Source of the DNA: Caldisericota bacterium
GTDB lineage: Bacteria; Caldisericota; Caldisericia; Cryosericales; Cryosericaceae
Assembly (NCBI GenBank): GCA_026390285.1
Contig: JAPLGH010000067.1
Span: 1-13,651, forward strand
Length of the DNA: 13,651 nucleotides
Direction of reading: 5' to 3'
Each line of letters opens with the position of its first letter. Position 1 is the stretch's first letter. The position numbers and the translations under genes were made by a program. Shown here piece by piece: positions 6,822-13,651 of this stretch. The notes beneath the pieces are model-generated. The model saw nothing but the letters and a program-made list of their open reading frames with translations, was not told where the DNA came from and did not search any database.

Positions 6822-7760
6822 ATGGTCATATCATTCGGCAGCATCAACATGGACCTCGTGGTCCGCTGCGAACGTGCGCCGGCCCAGGGTGAGACCGTTG
6901 TCTCGACTGGATGGCTCACGAACGCGGGAGGGAAAGGCGCGAACCAGGCGGTGCAGGCTGCCCGACTGAGAGCGGAGACTTACCTTGTCGGGCGCGTGGG
7001 ATCAGACGCTTTTGGGCGGGACTTGTTGAATGGGTTGTCGGCCTATGGAGTGAACGTGGGCGGCGTAACCGTGGATCCGGTCTTGCCGACGGGGGTCGCG
7101 TTCATCGTAGTGGAAAGAGGCGGCGAGAATCGCATTGTGGTCGTCCCGGGTGCCAACGGTGCCGTCGGCGCCGCTGAACTCAAGATTCTGGACGGTTTGC
7201 TGCAACCCGGCGTCGTTCTCTTGCTGCAATGTGAAATTCCATTTGCAGTTGTTCTTGAGGCGGCCCAGATGGCTCACCAGAGGGGGGCTACGGTTATCCT
7301 TGACCCTTCGCCCTGGGAGTCTATCACATTGATGCCGGGGGTATTCACTGATGTGGACTACCTTATGCCGAACGAAGGTGAGGCTCGAGCTCTTGCGGGA
7401 ACCAACGATCTCGATGCGGCTGCAGCAGTATTTCTGGGCTTGGGCGCACGGACCGTCGTCCTGAAGCGGGGGGAAAAGGGTGCATTTGCGGTTGGCGCGT
7501 TCGAGAGCCCCGAGGTGCCTGCTTTTTCGGTGGTATCGGTCGATACGACGGCTGCAGGCGATTCTTTTCAGGGAGCGTTTGCAGCGTCGTTAGACCAAGG
7601 GTTTGACCCCGACGCGGCGCTCTGCCGGGCGATGGCGGCGGGAGCGCTGACGGTAACGCGACCGGGTGCTCAGCAATCCATGCCGGATGAGGTCGAAGTC
7701 ACTACGTTTCTTGAAGCAAGGCTGCGGAGGGGAGACCATCTCCCAAAGCAGCAGATCTGA
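6822..7760 (+). CDS. rbsK: Ribokinase (PfkB family)
   Basis: 312 aa, normal ribokinase length. It uses ATP to make ribose-5-phosphate from ribose in the cytosol, feeding the pentose phosphate pathway. Substrate-site D11 lies in GSINMD, the PfkB signature is AGGKGANQA (35-43), and the anion-hole/catalytic motif is DTTAAGDSF (241-249) with catalytic D247. DPSPW (161-165) and PNEGEA (183-188) are also family-typical. It starts 2 nt after the LacI stop. In this operon it would trap ribose released from nucleosides. A nucleoside or deoxyribose kinase of the same family is possible, but GGKGANQA and DTTAAGD fit ribokinase best. Confidence 0.9.
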   Translation: MVISFGSINMDLVVRCERAPAQGETVVSTGWLTNAGGKGANQAVQAARLRAETYLVGRVGSDAFGRDLLNGLSAYGVNVGGVTVDPVLPTGVAFIVVERGGENRIVVVPGANGAVGAAELKILDGLLQPGVVLLLQCEIPFAVVLEAAQMAHQRGATVILDPSPWESITLMPGVFTDVDYLMPNEGEARALAGTNDLDAAAAVFLGLGARTVVLKRGEKGAFAVGAFESPEVPAFSVVSVDTTAAGDSFQGAFAASLDQGFDPDAALCRAMAAGALTVTRPGAQQSMPDEVEVTTFLEARLRRGDHLPKQQI

Positions 7761-7782
7761 AGGACAAAGGAGAAGAGCCAAC

Positions 7783-8799
7783 ATGAAGAGAATGCTATGT
7801 ACGCTGCTCGTGCTTATGATCATCAGTATGTCGTTTGCCGGCTGTAAGCCGACAGTGACTGGTCCCAAGACCGACAAAGTCGTCTACCTCATCAATGGAG
7901 CCCTTGGCGACAATGCGTTCTACGATTCCGGCCAGAAGGGGATCGACAACATCAAGGCGCAGTATGGTGTGGAGACGAGGACAATCGAGTGCAACTTCGA
8001 TGCAGGCAAGTACGAGCCCGGCCTCGAAGCGGCCACCCAATACAGCGATGTCGTATTTGTCATTTCCTATGCGTTCGAGGATGCCCTGAAGGCGATGGCG
8101 GACAAGTATCCGGACAAGATCTTCGTCAACATCGACACGATTGTGCAGAACAGCAAGAGTACGATAACGTCCATCAAGTACATCGAAGAAGAGAGTGCGT
8201 TTCTGGCAGGTGTCTGTGCCGGTCTTACGACCACAGATATGAGCATCAAGAATATCAACGCCGACAAGGTCGTCGGCGTGGTCGCTGCGGCGGATGACCC
8301 GGTGGTGATGGCTTTTGTAAAGGCCTATGAGGATGGCGTCCACTACATCGACAAGAGCATCAAGGTCGAGCGGGTCGTGCTCGCCGGTATCTGGGACGAC
8401 CCGGCCAAAGGCAAGCAGGCCGCTCTCAGTCTCTATGACAAGAAGTGCGATGTTGTGTTCCAGGTTGCCGCCGCCACGGGTCTGGGCGTGCTTCAGGCAG
8501 CCAAAGAGCGTGGCCTGTACGCGATCGGCGTCGACACGAATCAGAACGATATCGAGCCCGGCTACGTCATCGCGTCGGATATCAAGGACGTTGGCAAGAC
8601 CATTGAAGACGTCTACAAGACAATCAAGGATGGCACCTACAAGCCGGGTCAAGTTTTGAAGTACGGTATGAAGACCGGTACTGTCGATCTGGTGACCGAG
8701 GCGACGGTGCAAGTCCTTCCGCAGAGCATTCTCGATCGCATCAGCACCGTCCGTCAGCAGATCATCGACGGCACACTCGCCGTCACCAAGTACCAGTAG
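7783..8799 (+). CDS. BMP-family nucleoside-binding lipoprotein
   Basis: 338 aa substrate-binding component of the importer encoded next. The signal peptide has a basic start (MKRM), a hydrophobic core and a lipobox ending FAG-C21, so the mature protein is lipid-anchored outside the cytoplasmic membrane. BMP/PnrA-type motifs include NGALGDNAFYDSGQKG (38-53), EEESAFLAGVCAGL (135-148), DPAKGKQAALSLYDKKCDVV (206-225) and GVDTNQND (249-256). Proteins of this family bind purine or pyrimidine nucleosides; the preferred one is not readable here. ATG 7783 is chosen over earlier in-frame starts because AAAGGAG lies 11 nt upstream and the signal peptide begins there. The gap to ribokinase is 22 nt. Confidence 0.92.
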   Translation: MKRMLCTLLVLMIISMSFAGCKPTVTGPKTDKVVYLINGALGDNAFYDSGQKGIDNIKAQYGVETRTIECNFDAGKYEPGLEAATQYSDVVFVISYAFEDALKAMADKYPDKIFVNIDTIVQNSKSTITSIKYIEEESAFLAGVCAGLTTTDMSIKNINADKVVGVVAAADDPVVMAFVKAYEDGVHYIDKSIKVERVVLAGIWDDPAKGKQAALSLYDKKCDVVFQVAAATGLGVLQAAKERGLYAIGVDTNQNDIEPGYVIASDIKDVGKTIEDVYKTIKDGTYKPGQVLKYGMKTGTVDLVTEATVQVLPQSILDRISTVRQQIIDGTLAVTKYQ

Positions 8800-8811
8800 G
8801 ACGGGCTGTTC

Positions 8812-10362
8812 GTGGCAGGTGGCGTCCTGATCGACCTGCAGCACATTACCAAGGTGTTTCCCCCGGACACCGTCGCGCTTGCTGACGTGTCGGTATCGTT
8901 TGAAGCCGGCGAGATCCACGCGCTGGTCGGAGAGAACGGAGCCGGGAAGAGCACCCTTATGAAGGTATTCTACGGTCTCGAGCGCCGAGACGCAGGGACC
9001 ATTTTCTTCAGGGGTGCCAAGGTCGAATTCAGGACGCCACGTGAAGCGATTTCTGCCGGGATAGGTATGGTGCACCAGGAGATCCTGCTTATTCCGGAGT
9101 ACACGGTATGGCAGAACATCGTCCTGGGCGCCGAGCCTGTCCGCGCTTTTGGGACGGTCGATGCTCATAAGGCGCGTGAAGCAGTGCGTCAGAAGATCGA
9201 GGAGTTTCAGTTCAACCTGGACCCTGACGCACTGGTAGGAGATATCTCGGTAGCTGCACGCCAGAAGGTCGAGATCCTCAAGCTGTTGTACCGAAATGTC
9301 TCCGTGCTTATTCTGGACGAGCCGACGGCGGTTCTGACGCCTCAGGAAATCCCCCAGCTGTTTGCTGAATTGGCGCGTCTCAGGGACAAAGGACATACGA
9401 TCATCTTCATATCCCACCGGCTGGACGAGGTCCTGACCTTGAGCGATCGGGTGACCGTCATGCGGCGCGGAAAGGTCGTCGGTACGTCCGCTGCGTCCGA
9501 ACTCACGAAAGAGGATCTGGCCCGGCAAATGGTGGGTAGAGAGGTCCTGTTCACGTCGCGGCGCCAGCCGCAGGAACCCGGAGAGATCATCTTCCATGCG
9601 CGAAGACTGAATTGCAGCGACATCGAGCATCGCATAAGACTGCATGACGTGACCGTCGACGTGCGTGCCGGCGAGATCGTAGGGGTGGCCGGCGTCGAAG
9701 GGAACGGCCAGTTCGAGCTGGTGAACGCAATCATGGGTCTGGCCCCAATGACATCTGGGACACTTGAGGTGAAGGGGAAGGACATTACGCATGCTGACAT
9801 CCTGACCAGACGGATGCTGATTGCGTTCGTTCCCCAGGACAGGGGAAAGATGGGCGCGAGTGTGACGGCGTCCATTTTGGAGGATGCGATTATGACACAC
9901 CACATCCTTGACCCACGGTTTCGCACGTGGAGGGGGCTTGGACTCGACTACCGGCATGCAGCCGAGTTTGTCGATCAGATTCGAGACCAGTTTACTGTCA
10001 GCATGGGGCACTCGTCGGATCCGTTCAGCTCACTGTCGGGCGGCAACCAGCAGAAGGTGATTCTCGGTCGTGAACTACTGCTGGAAACGCCGTTCGTCCT
10101 CATGGACCAGCCGACGCGAGGCCTGGACGTCGGTTCCATCGAGTATGTCCATCAGCTGCTCCTGGACCTGCGGAGCAGGAAACGGGCTGTCCTGTTGGTA
10201 TCGGCCGACCTCGACGAACTATTCATAGTGGCCGACCGCATCGTCGTCATGTGCCAGGGCGAGGTCGTCGCGGACCTTGCTACGGACACGACCAGTCGTG
10301 AGGAGGTCGGGTACTACATGCTCGGAGGAAAGGAAGCTGCACATGCGGAAACAGGCTCTTAG
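8812..10362 (+). CDS. Nucleoside ABC transporter ATPase (two fused ABC domains)
   Basis: 516 aa, two nucleotide-binding domains in tandem as in RbsA/YufO-type ATPases, energising nucleoside uptake. Domain 1 (about 6-245) has Walker A GENGAGKST (40-48), Walker B VLILDEPTA (165-173) and SHRLDE (201-206); its signature is degenerate (ISVAARQ, 145-151). Domain 2 (about 258-500) has a lysine-less Walker A (GVEGNGQ, 294-300), normal for this family. It also has an intact LSGGNQQ (408-414) and MDQPTRGLD (431-439), where Gln replaces the Walker B glutamate. Only one composite site may therefore hydrolyse ATP. It starts with GTG 12 nt after the lipoprotein stop with a poor ribosome site, and ends 20 nt inside the first permease gene. 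Confidence 0.94.
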   Translation: MAGGVLIDLQHITKVFPPDTVALADVSVSFEAGEIHALVGENGAGKSTLMKVFYGLERRDAGTIFFRGAKVEFRTPREAISAGIGMVHQEILLIPEYTVWQNIVLGAEPVRAFGTVDAHKAREAVRQKIEEFQFNLDPDALVGDISVAARQKVEILKLLYRNVSVLILDEPTAVLTPQEIPQLFAELARLRDKGHTIIFISHRLDEVLTLSDRVTVMRRGKVVGTSAASELTKEDLARQMVGREVLFTSRRQPQEPGEIIFHARRLNCSDIEHRIRLHDVTVDVRAGEIVGVAGVEGNGQFELVNAIMGLAPMTSGTLEVKGKDITHADILTRRMLIAFVPQDRGKMGASVTASILEDAIMTHHILDPRFRTWRGLGLDYRHAAEFVDQIRDQFTVSMGHSSDPFSSLSGGNQQKVILGRELLLETPFVLMDQPTRGLDVGSIEYVHQLLLDLRSRKRAVLLVSADLDELFIVADRIVVMCQGEVVADLATDTTSREEVGYYMLGGKEAAHAETGS

Positions 10363-11380
10363 CGGGATTCTTGGCGTCCTGGCAGCGTTCGCCATTGGAG
10401 CGTTCGTGCTGGCGCTCCAGGGGTTCAATCCGGTTGCGACCTACGGTGCACTGCTCCAGTACTCGTTGTTCAGTGGGTCGGGATTCACTGCTACGGTGAC
10501 GCGAGCCGTTCCCCTTGTCCTGACAGGGCTCTCGGCTTCGATCGCGTTTGCCTCCGGCCCCGTGAACCTTGGACAGCCGGGTCAGCTCGTCATGGGGGCC
10601 CTGGGTGCGACACTGGTCGGGTTGTTCGTCCATCTGCCCTCGGCATTCCTCGTCCCGCTTTGTATCCTGGCATCTCTTCTCGGCGGGGCGCTGTGGTCAG
10701 GGCTTGCAGCACTGCTCAAACGTGCTTTCGCCATGGATGAGTTCATTGTCACGCTCATGCTCAACTTCATCGCTGACTACTTCACGCTGTGGGTCATTAC
10801 GTACCCCCTGTTTGACCCCTCTGCTATGAGTCCGATGACCAGGCCCATCAGCACCGCGGCGTGGCTGCCCGACTTGGGAGGGGTGAACACAACTGTCCTG
10901 TTCATGGTTCTTGCGGCAGTCGTCTGCTGGCTGGTCATGAGCAGAGGCCGCAGCGGCTACGAATGGCGCATGACCGGGCAGAACTCGCTGTTTGCAAGGA
11001 TCGGCGGATGCAAGGTGGACCGCAACTATGTTCGCGTCATGCTGGTCACCGGAGCTCTCGCCGGGCTTGCCGGAGGGCTGATGATCATGGGCGGTCCCCA
11101 TCGCTTCGTGAAGGGGCTGGGCGCGAACTATGCCTGGGATGGCATCATGATCGCTGTCGTGGCCAGCAATGGCATCTCGGGGACCTTCTTTTACGGGTTG
11201 CTCTTCAGCGCATTGCAGCAGGGTGCCATAGGTATGGAACTCGTTACTGCTGTGCCATCGGAGTTCATCGATGTACTGCAGGCAGTTATTGTGCTGGTTG
11301 TGGTCGCGGGCAGGGTTTCACTGAGCATAGTGTTCGATCGGCTGGCCACCAGGCGAAAACTGAAGGAGAGTGCCGGTTGA
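10343..11380 (+). CDS. Nucleoside ABC transporter permease 1 (YufP/BPD_transp_2 type)
   Basis: 345 aa, strongly hydrophobic with about 8-10 predicted membrane segments, one half of the membrane channel. Family marks are GPVNLGQPGQLVMGALGA (72-89, the cognate of the usual FNIG-EGQ motif) and DEFIVTLMLNFIADY (132-146). The loop containing MTGQNSLFARIGG (210-222) probably contacts the ATPase, and GLAGGLMIMGG lies at 241-251. Start ATG 10343 follows GGAAAGGAAG and overlaps the ATPase gene by 20 nt; an earlier in-frame ATG (10277) is buried in the ATPase gene. The stop TGA overlaps the TTG start of the second permease. Confidence 0.93.
   Translation: MRKQALSGILGVLAAFAIGAFVLALQGFNPVATYGALLQYSLFSGSGFTATVTRAVPLVLTGLSASIAFASGPVNLGQPGQLVMGALGATLVGLFVHLPSAFLVPLCILASLLGGALWSGLAALLKRAFAMDEFIVTLMLNFIADYFTLWVITYPLFDPSAMSPMTRPISTAAWLPDLGGVNTTVLFMVLAAVVCWLVMSRGRSGYEWRMTGQNSLFARIGGCKVDRNYVRVMLVTGALAGLAGGLMIMGGPHRFVKGLGANYAWDGIMIAVVASNGISGTFFYGLLFSALQQGAIGMELVTAVPSEFIDVLQAVIVLVVVAGRVSLSIVFDRLATRRKLKESAG
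11363..11368 (+). promoter_or_regulatory. Ribosome binding site for the TTG start of permease 2
   Basis: AAGGAG lies 8 nt before TTG 11377. No in-frame ATG or GTG lies near the true N-terminus, so this site decides the unusual start. Confidence 0.65.
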
Positions 11381-12267
11381 ACGTCTTGTTCGGACTTGTC
11401 TCGGCCATGCTCGTCGGAGCGACCCCGATCCTGCTGGCGGCCATTGGTGGGACATTCACCTTCTATGCCGGCATCTTCAACATTGCCATGGAAGGGATGA
11501 TGCTGGTCGGTGCGTTCTGCGCAGTTCTCGGGTCGTTCTTCCTGCACAGCTGGGTCCTGGGCATTCTATGCGCGATCGGCGGAGCGCTGATCATGGCAGG
11601 CATCTTCGTTGTGTTTGCCGTGAGACTTCATACAGACGAGTTCTTGACAGGCATAGCACTGAACCTGTTTGCGGTAGGCCTGACGACATTCCTGCTACGT
11701 GACATCTTTCACGTCAAGGGAGCCTTCACCGATGCCGGGATCCGTGCAATTCCTGCCGTAAGACTGCCGCTGATTGATGGCATCCGCGTTCTGGGCAGGC
11801 TGCTCAGTGGGTACAACCTCATTATCTATGTGGCAGTCTTGGTGACTGCGCTGTCCGCGTTCATCATCTTCCGGACTCGTTTCGGACTGCGGCTCCGCGG
11901 CGCAGGCTACAACGCTGCGTGCCTCAATTCGAGTGGCGTCCAGGCATCCACGATACGCGTCTGGTCGCTCATCGTGTGTGCTGTATGTTGCGGTCTGGCA
12001 GGCGCGTATCTCTCGCTCGGGTCAGTGCGACTGTTTTCCGAAAACATGTCAGCAGGGCGCGGCTGGATCTCACTGGCGGCCGTCATTCTGGTCAGTGGGA
12101 ACCCCTGGGGCATCGGGGTCATCTCTCTTCTATTTGGGTTCTTCGACGGCCTGACGGTCTTCTTGCAGGGTGGTCGGATTCCTACACAGTTCACGGCCAT
12201 GATCCCCTACATCGCGACACTCGTTTCCCTGTACCTGTATTCCGTTCGCAAGAGGAGGCGGGCATGA
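11377..12267 (+). CDS. Nucleoside ABC transporter permease 2 (YufQ/BPD_transp_2 type)
   Basis: 296 aa and shorter than permease 1, as is usual for the second subunit of these importers; about 8 membrane segments. Diagnostic motifs are AGIFNIAMEGMMLVGAF (31-47), DEFLTGIALNLFAVG (87-101), RLRGAGYNAACLNSSGV (172-188, the ATPase-contact loop) and GRGWISLAAVILVSGNPWG (227-245). The start is TTG at 11377, sharing bases with the permease 1 stop (TTGA), with AAGGAG 8 nt upstream. The stop overlaps the next gene's ATG (ATGA), pointing to tight coupling. It forms a heterodimeric channel with permease 1. Confidence 0.93.
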   Translation: MNVLFGLVSAMLVGATPILLAAIGGTFTFYAGIFNIAMEGMMLVGAFCAVLGSFFLHSWVLGILCAIGGALIMAGIFVVFAVRLHTDEFLTGIALNLFAVGLTTFLLRDIFHVKGAFTDAGIRAIPAVRLPLIDGIRVLGRLLSGYNLIIYVAVLVTALSAFIIFRTRFGLRLRGAGYNAACLNSSGVQASTIRVWSLIVCAVCCGLAGAYLSLGSVRLFSENMSAGRGWISLAAVILVSGNPWGIGVISLLFGFFDGLTVFLQGGRIPTQFTAMIPYIATLVSLYLYSVRKRRRA

Positions 12268-13557
12268 GAATCAAGGCATGGCAGGCGGAACGTGACATTC
12301 GACGTTCTGCCGCTCCGCTGGACCGGCGTCTGCATCCAAGCAACTGGTTTGAGCAGACCGTAGCCGAGAAGGGGCAGGATGAGGTGATGTTCATGCTCTG
12401 GGAGAGTTCTGTCCCCGGATCAGGCGCTCCGGAGTGCCTCTATCGCGAGGCAGCCCAGTCGATGGAGAATCAGGGCATCGATGAGAGTCTGGCAGTATCG
12501 CTTATCCCAGAAGGCTTGCGCCTGGCTCGCAGTGGAGATGCTCCTGCGCTGCGCATGCTCACCGCTCATTACCTCGATGCACTGTTTGCTGCACCGCAAG
12601 ATTCCTCATGCTCATACCTCCGGTTCGAGCGCCCTGCCTCATGGGACGAAGCAGCTTGCGGGTGGTGCATTTGGCACTGCCATCGAGGGATATACAGGCC
12701 AGAGGATCTCAGAGATCTACGGCGACGTCCGTTCCTATGTCACGGATCCTGAGACGATGAACGACGACGTTGTCTACGAGCTGGCACTCCTTGACGCTTT
12801 CGAGTCACATGGACGTGGTCTTACGTCGCAGGACATTGCCGACGAATGGTTGCGGCAAATACCTTTTGGCTGGTCGGCAGAGTGGATTGCTATCCAGAAC
12901 TTGCGTGGTGGTCTCATGCCGCCCGAATCGGGAAGCTACCGCAACCCCTATTCGGACTGGATTGGTGTTCAGATGCGCGGGATGATTTGCGGCATGCTGG
13001 CGCCGGGGCGACCACTTGAGGCGGTAAGGCTTGCTCATCTTGACGGGGTCGTGTCTCACGCGGCAAACGGTGTGTATGGGGGCATGTATACAGCAGCGCT
13101 CACCGCCCTCGCCTTCGTACGCGACGATCCACGTGTCGTTGCGGTGGAAGCGACGGGATATGTTCCTCAGGGGAGCGAATACGCCGCCGTTCTGCACGAG
13201 TGTCTGGACATGGTCACACGGGAATCGGATGTTTCCTCGGCGCTTGCATGGGCCGAGCAACGGTTTGAGCAGTACAACTGGATCCATGCCTACCCGAACA
13301 TGGCGGCGGATATCATATCACTCTGGTATGGTGGGCGGGACATGACGGAGTCATTTGCCCTGCTGGCCCGTGCTGGACTTGACATTGACTGCAATGCCGG
13401 TCTCGTGGGAACGGTTCTGGGTGTGATGGGTGGAGTCCCTTCCGTGTGGGCGGACCCCATCGGCGATCGACTTGAAACGTATATTCTGGGCAAAGAACGA
13501 CTCTCGATCCACGCCCTGGCGGAGCGAACGGCGCGGCTGGCTCGTGGCATGTTTTAG
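12264..13557 (+). pseudogene. ADP-ribosylglycohydrolase-family protein, split by a frame change
   Basis: Two parts of one protein lie in different frames. From ATG 12264 (ATGA overlap with permease 2, AGGAGG-like site upstream) the first frame gives about 130 family-like residues starting MRIKAWQAER and ending near RPASWDEA. It then turns nonsensical and stops at 12752. The second frame, +1 relative to it, takes over at about 12650 with LAGGAFGTAIEGYTG. It continues through MNDDVVYELALLDAF, SDWIGVQMRGMICGML, SHAANGVYGG and DIDCNAG to the stop at 13557; these contain the metal-site acidic residues of the family. The linker normally expected between the two parts (a segment like YGGWLGR) seems absent, so the break may be a deletion of 3n+2 bases. 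If intact, it would cleave a ribosyl bond in an imported nucleoside-like substrate. A true pseudogene, a sequencing or assembly error, or a strain-specific deletion are all possible; no clear slippery heptamer is visible. Confidence 0.78.
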
Positions 13558-13578
13558 TATCTCAGGGAGGTAGATTCC

Positions 13579-13651
13579 ATGGCACAGTTTCACTTGAAGT
13601 TTGAGGCAGAGGACCTTGCGCCGCACGTCATACTGGTCGGCAATCCCCAGC
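13579..13651 (+). CDS. Nucleoside phosphorylase, N-terminal fragment (runs off the window)
   Basis: Only the first 24 codons are present. AGGGAGG sits upstream of the ATG, 21 nt after the previous stop. The start, with DLAPHVILVGNPQ, resembles the N-terminus of uridine/purine nucleoside phosphorylases, in which a D-V-A-x-x-V-L-L-P-G-D-P motif opens the phosphate-binding loop; here Asn stands for the usual Asp (GNP). Such enzymes split nucleosides with phosphate to base and ribose-1-phosphate, which fits the importer and ribokinase upstream. The family call rests on very few residues. Confidence 0.6.
   Translation, partial: MAQFHLKFEAEDLAPHVILVGNPQ

Noticed and set aside
7795..10011. Very long open frame (738 codons) on the minus strand opposite the lipoprotein and ATPase genes
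   Set aside because: It lies antisense to two clearly homologous genes, its translation has no recognisable domain and is rich in His/Asp/Arg as expected from the reversed codon bias, and it has no ribosome site or promoter.
10861..11376. Upstream in-frame extension of permease 2
   Set aside because: The extra residues overlap permease 1 in another frame and are not hydrophobic. The TTG at 11377 with a good ribosome site gives the normal N-terminus.
12481..12650. ATG at 12481 as an independent start of the catalytic part of the glycohydrolase
   Set aside because: The translated stretch before about 12650 in this frame does not resemble the family and lies over the better N-terminal reading in the other frame; there is no convincing ribosome site.

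Overview
The window is a GC-rich (roughly 55-60 % by eye), tightly packed bacterial segment with no rRNA, tRNA, CRISPR or insertion sequence that I can see. It holds one leftward gene and eleven rightward genes. The last rightward gene runs off the right edge and the one before it looks broken. The genes suggest a peptidoglycan-making bacterium with a fermentative or anaerobic style of metabolism: an Fe-S aldo/keto reductase and a BMP-type nucleoside importer common in Firmicutes, Thermotogae, Spirochaetes and related deep lineages. I cannot place the phylum from sequence alone; a Caldisericota- or Thermotogota-like lineage is a guess.

Region 1 (92-1289, minus strand): an aldo/keto reductase with a C-terminal two-cluster ferredoxin-like tail, behind a good sigma70-type promoter. 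It is divergent from the next block.

Region 2 (1350-5060, plus strand): a three-gene unit of D-Ala-D-Ala-type ligase, alpha/beta hydrolase and a Mur ligase whose N-terminal domain is a membrane region. The 9-nt gap and the ATGA overlap imply co-translation. Ddl makes the dipeptide and a MurF-like ligase would attach it to the peptidoglycan precursor. The hydrolase's role is unknown.

Region 3 (5061-5254): a 194-nt leader with an imperfect direct repeat, a GC-rich hairpin, a promoter-like sequence and a very good LacI-family operator match over the predicted transcription start.

Region 4 (5255-13651, plus strand): a long apparent operon of dCTP deaminase, LacI-family repressor, ribokinase, BMP-family lipoprotein, double-domain ABC ATPase, two permeases, an ADP-ribosylglycohydrolase-family enzyme (split by a frame change) and the start of a nucleoside phosphorylase. 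Together they read as nucleoside import and breakdown. The lipoprotein captures the nucleoside and the ABC complex imports it. The phosphorylase and/or glycohydrolase split the N-glycosidic bond, and ribokinase traps free ribose. The LacI protein probably represses the whole unit, including itself, through the operator in region 3.

The points most worth following are the frame break and missing linker in the glycohydrolase gene, the operator, the membrane-anchored MurF-like protein, and the logic of pairing a phosphorylase with a hydrolase and ribokinase.
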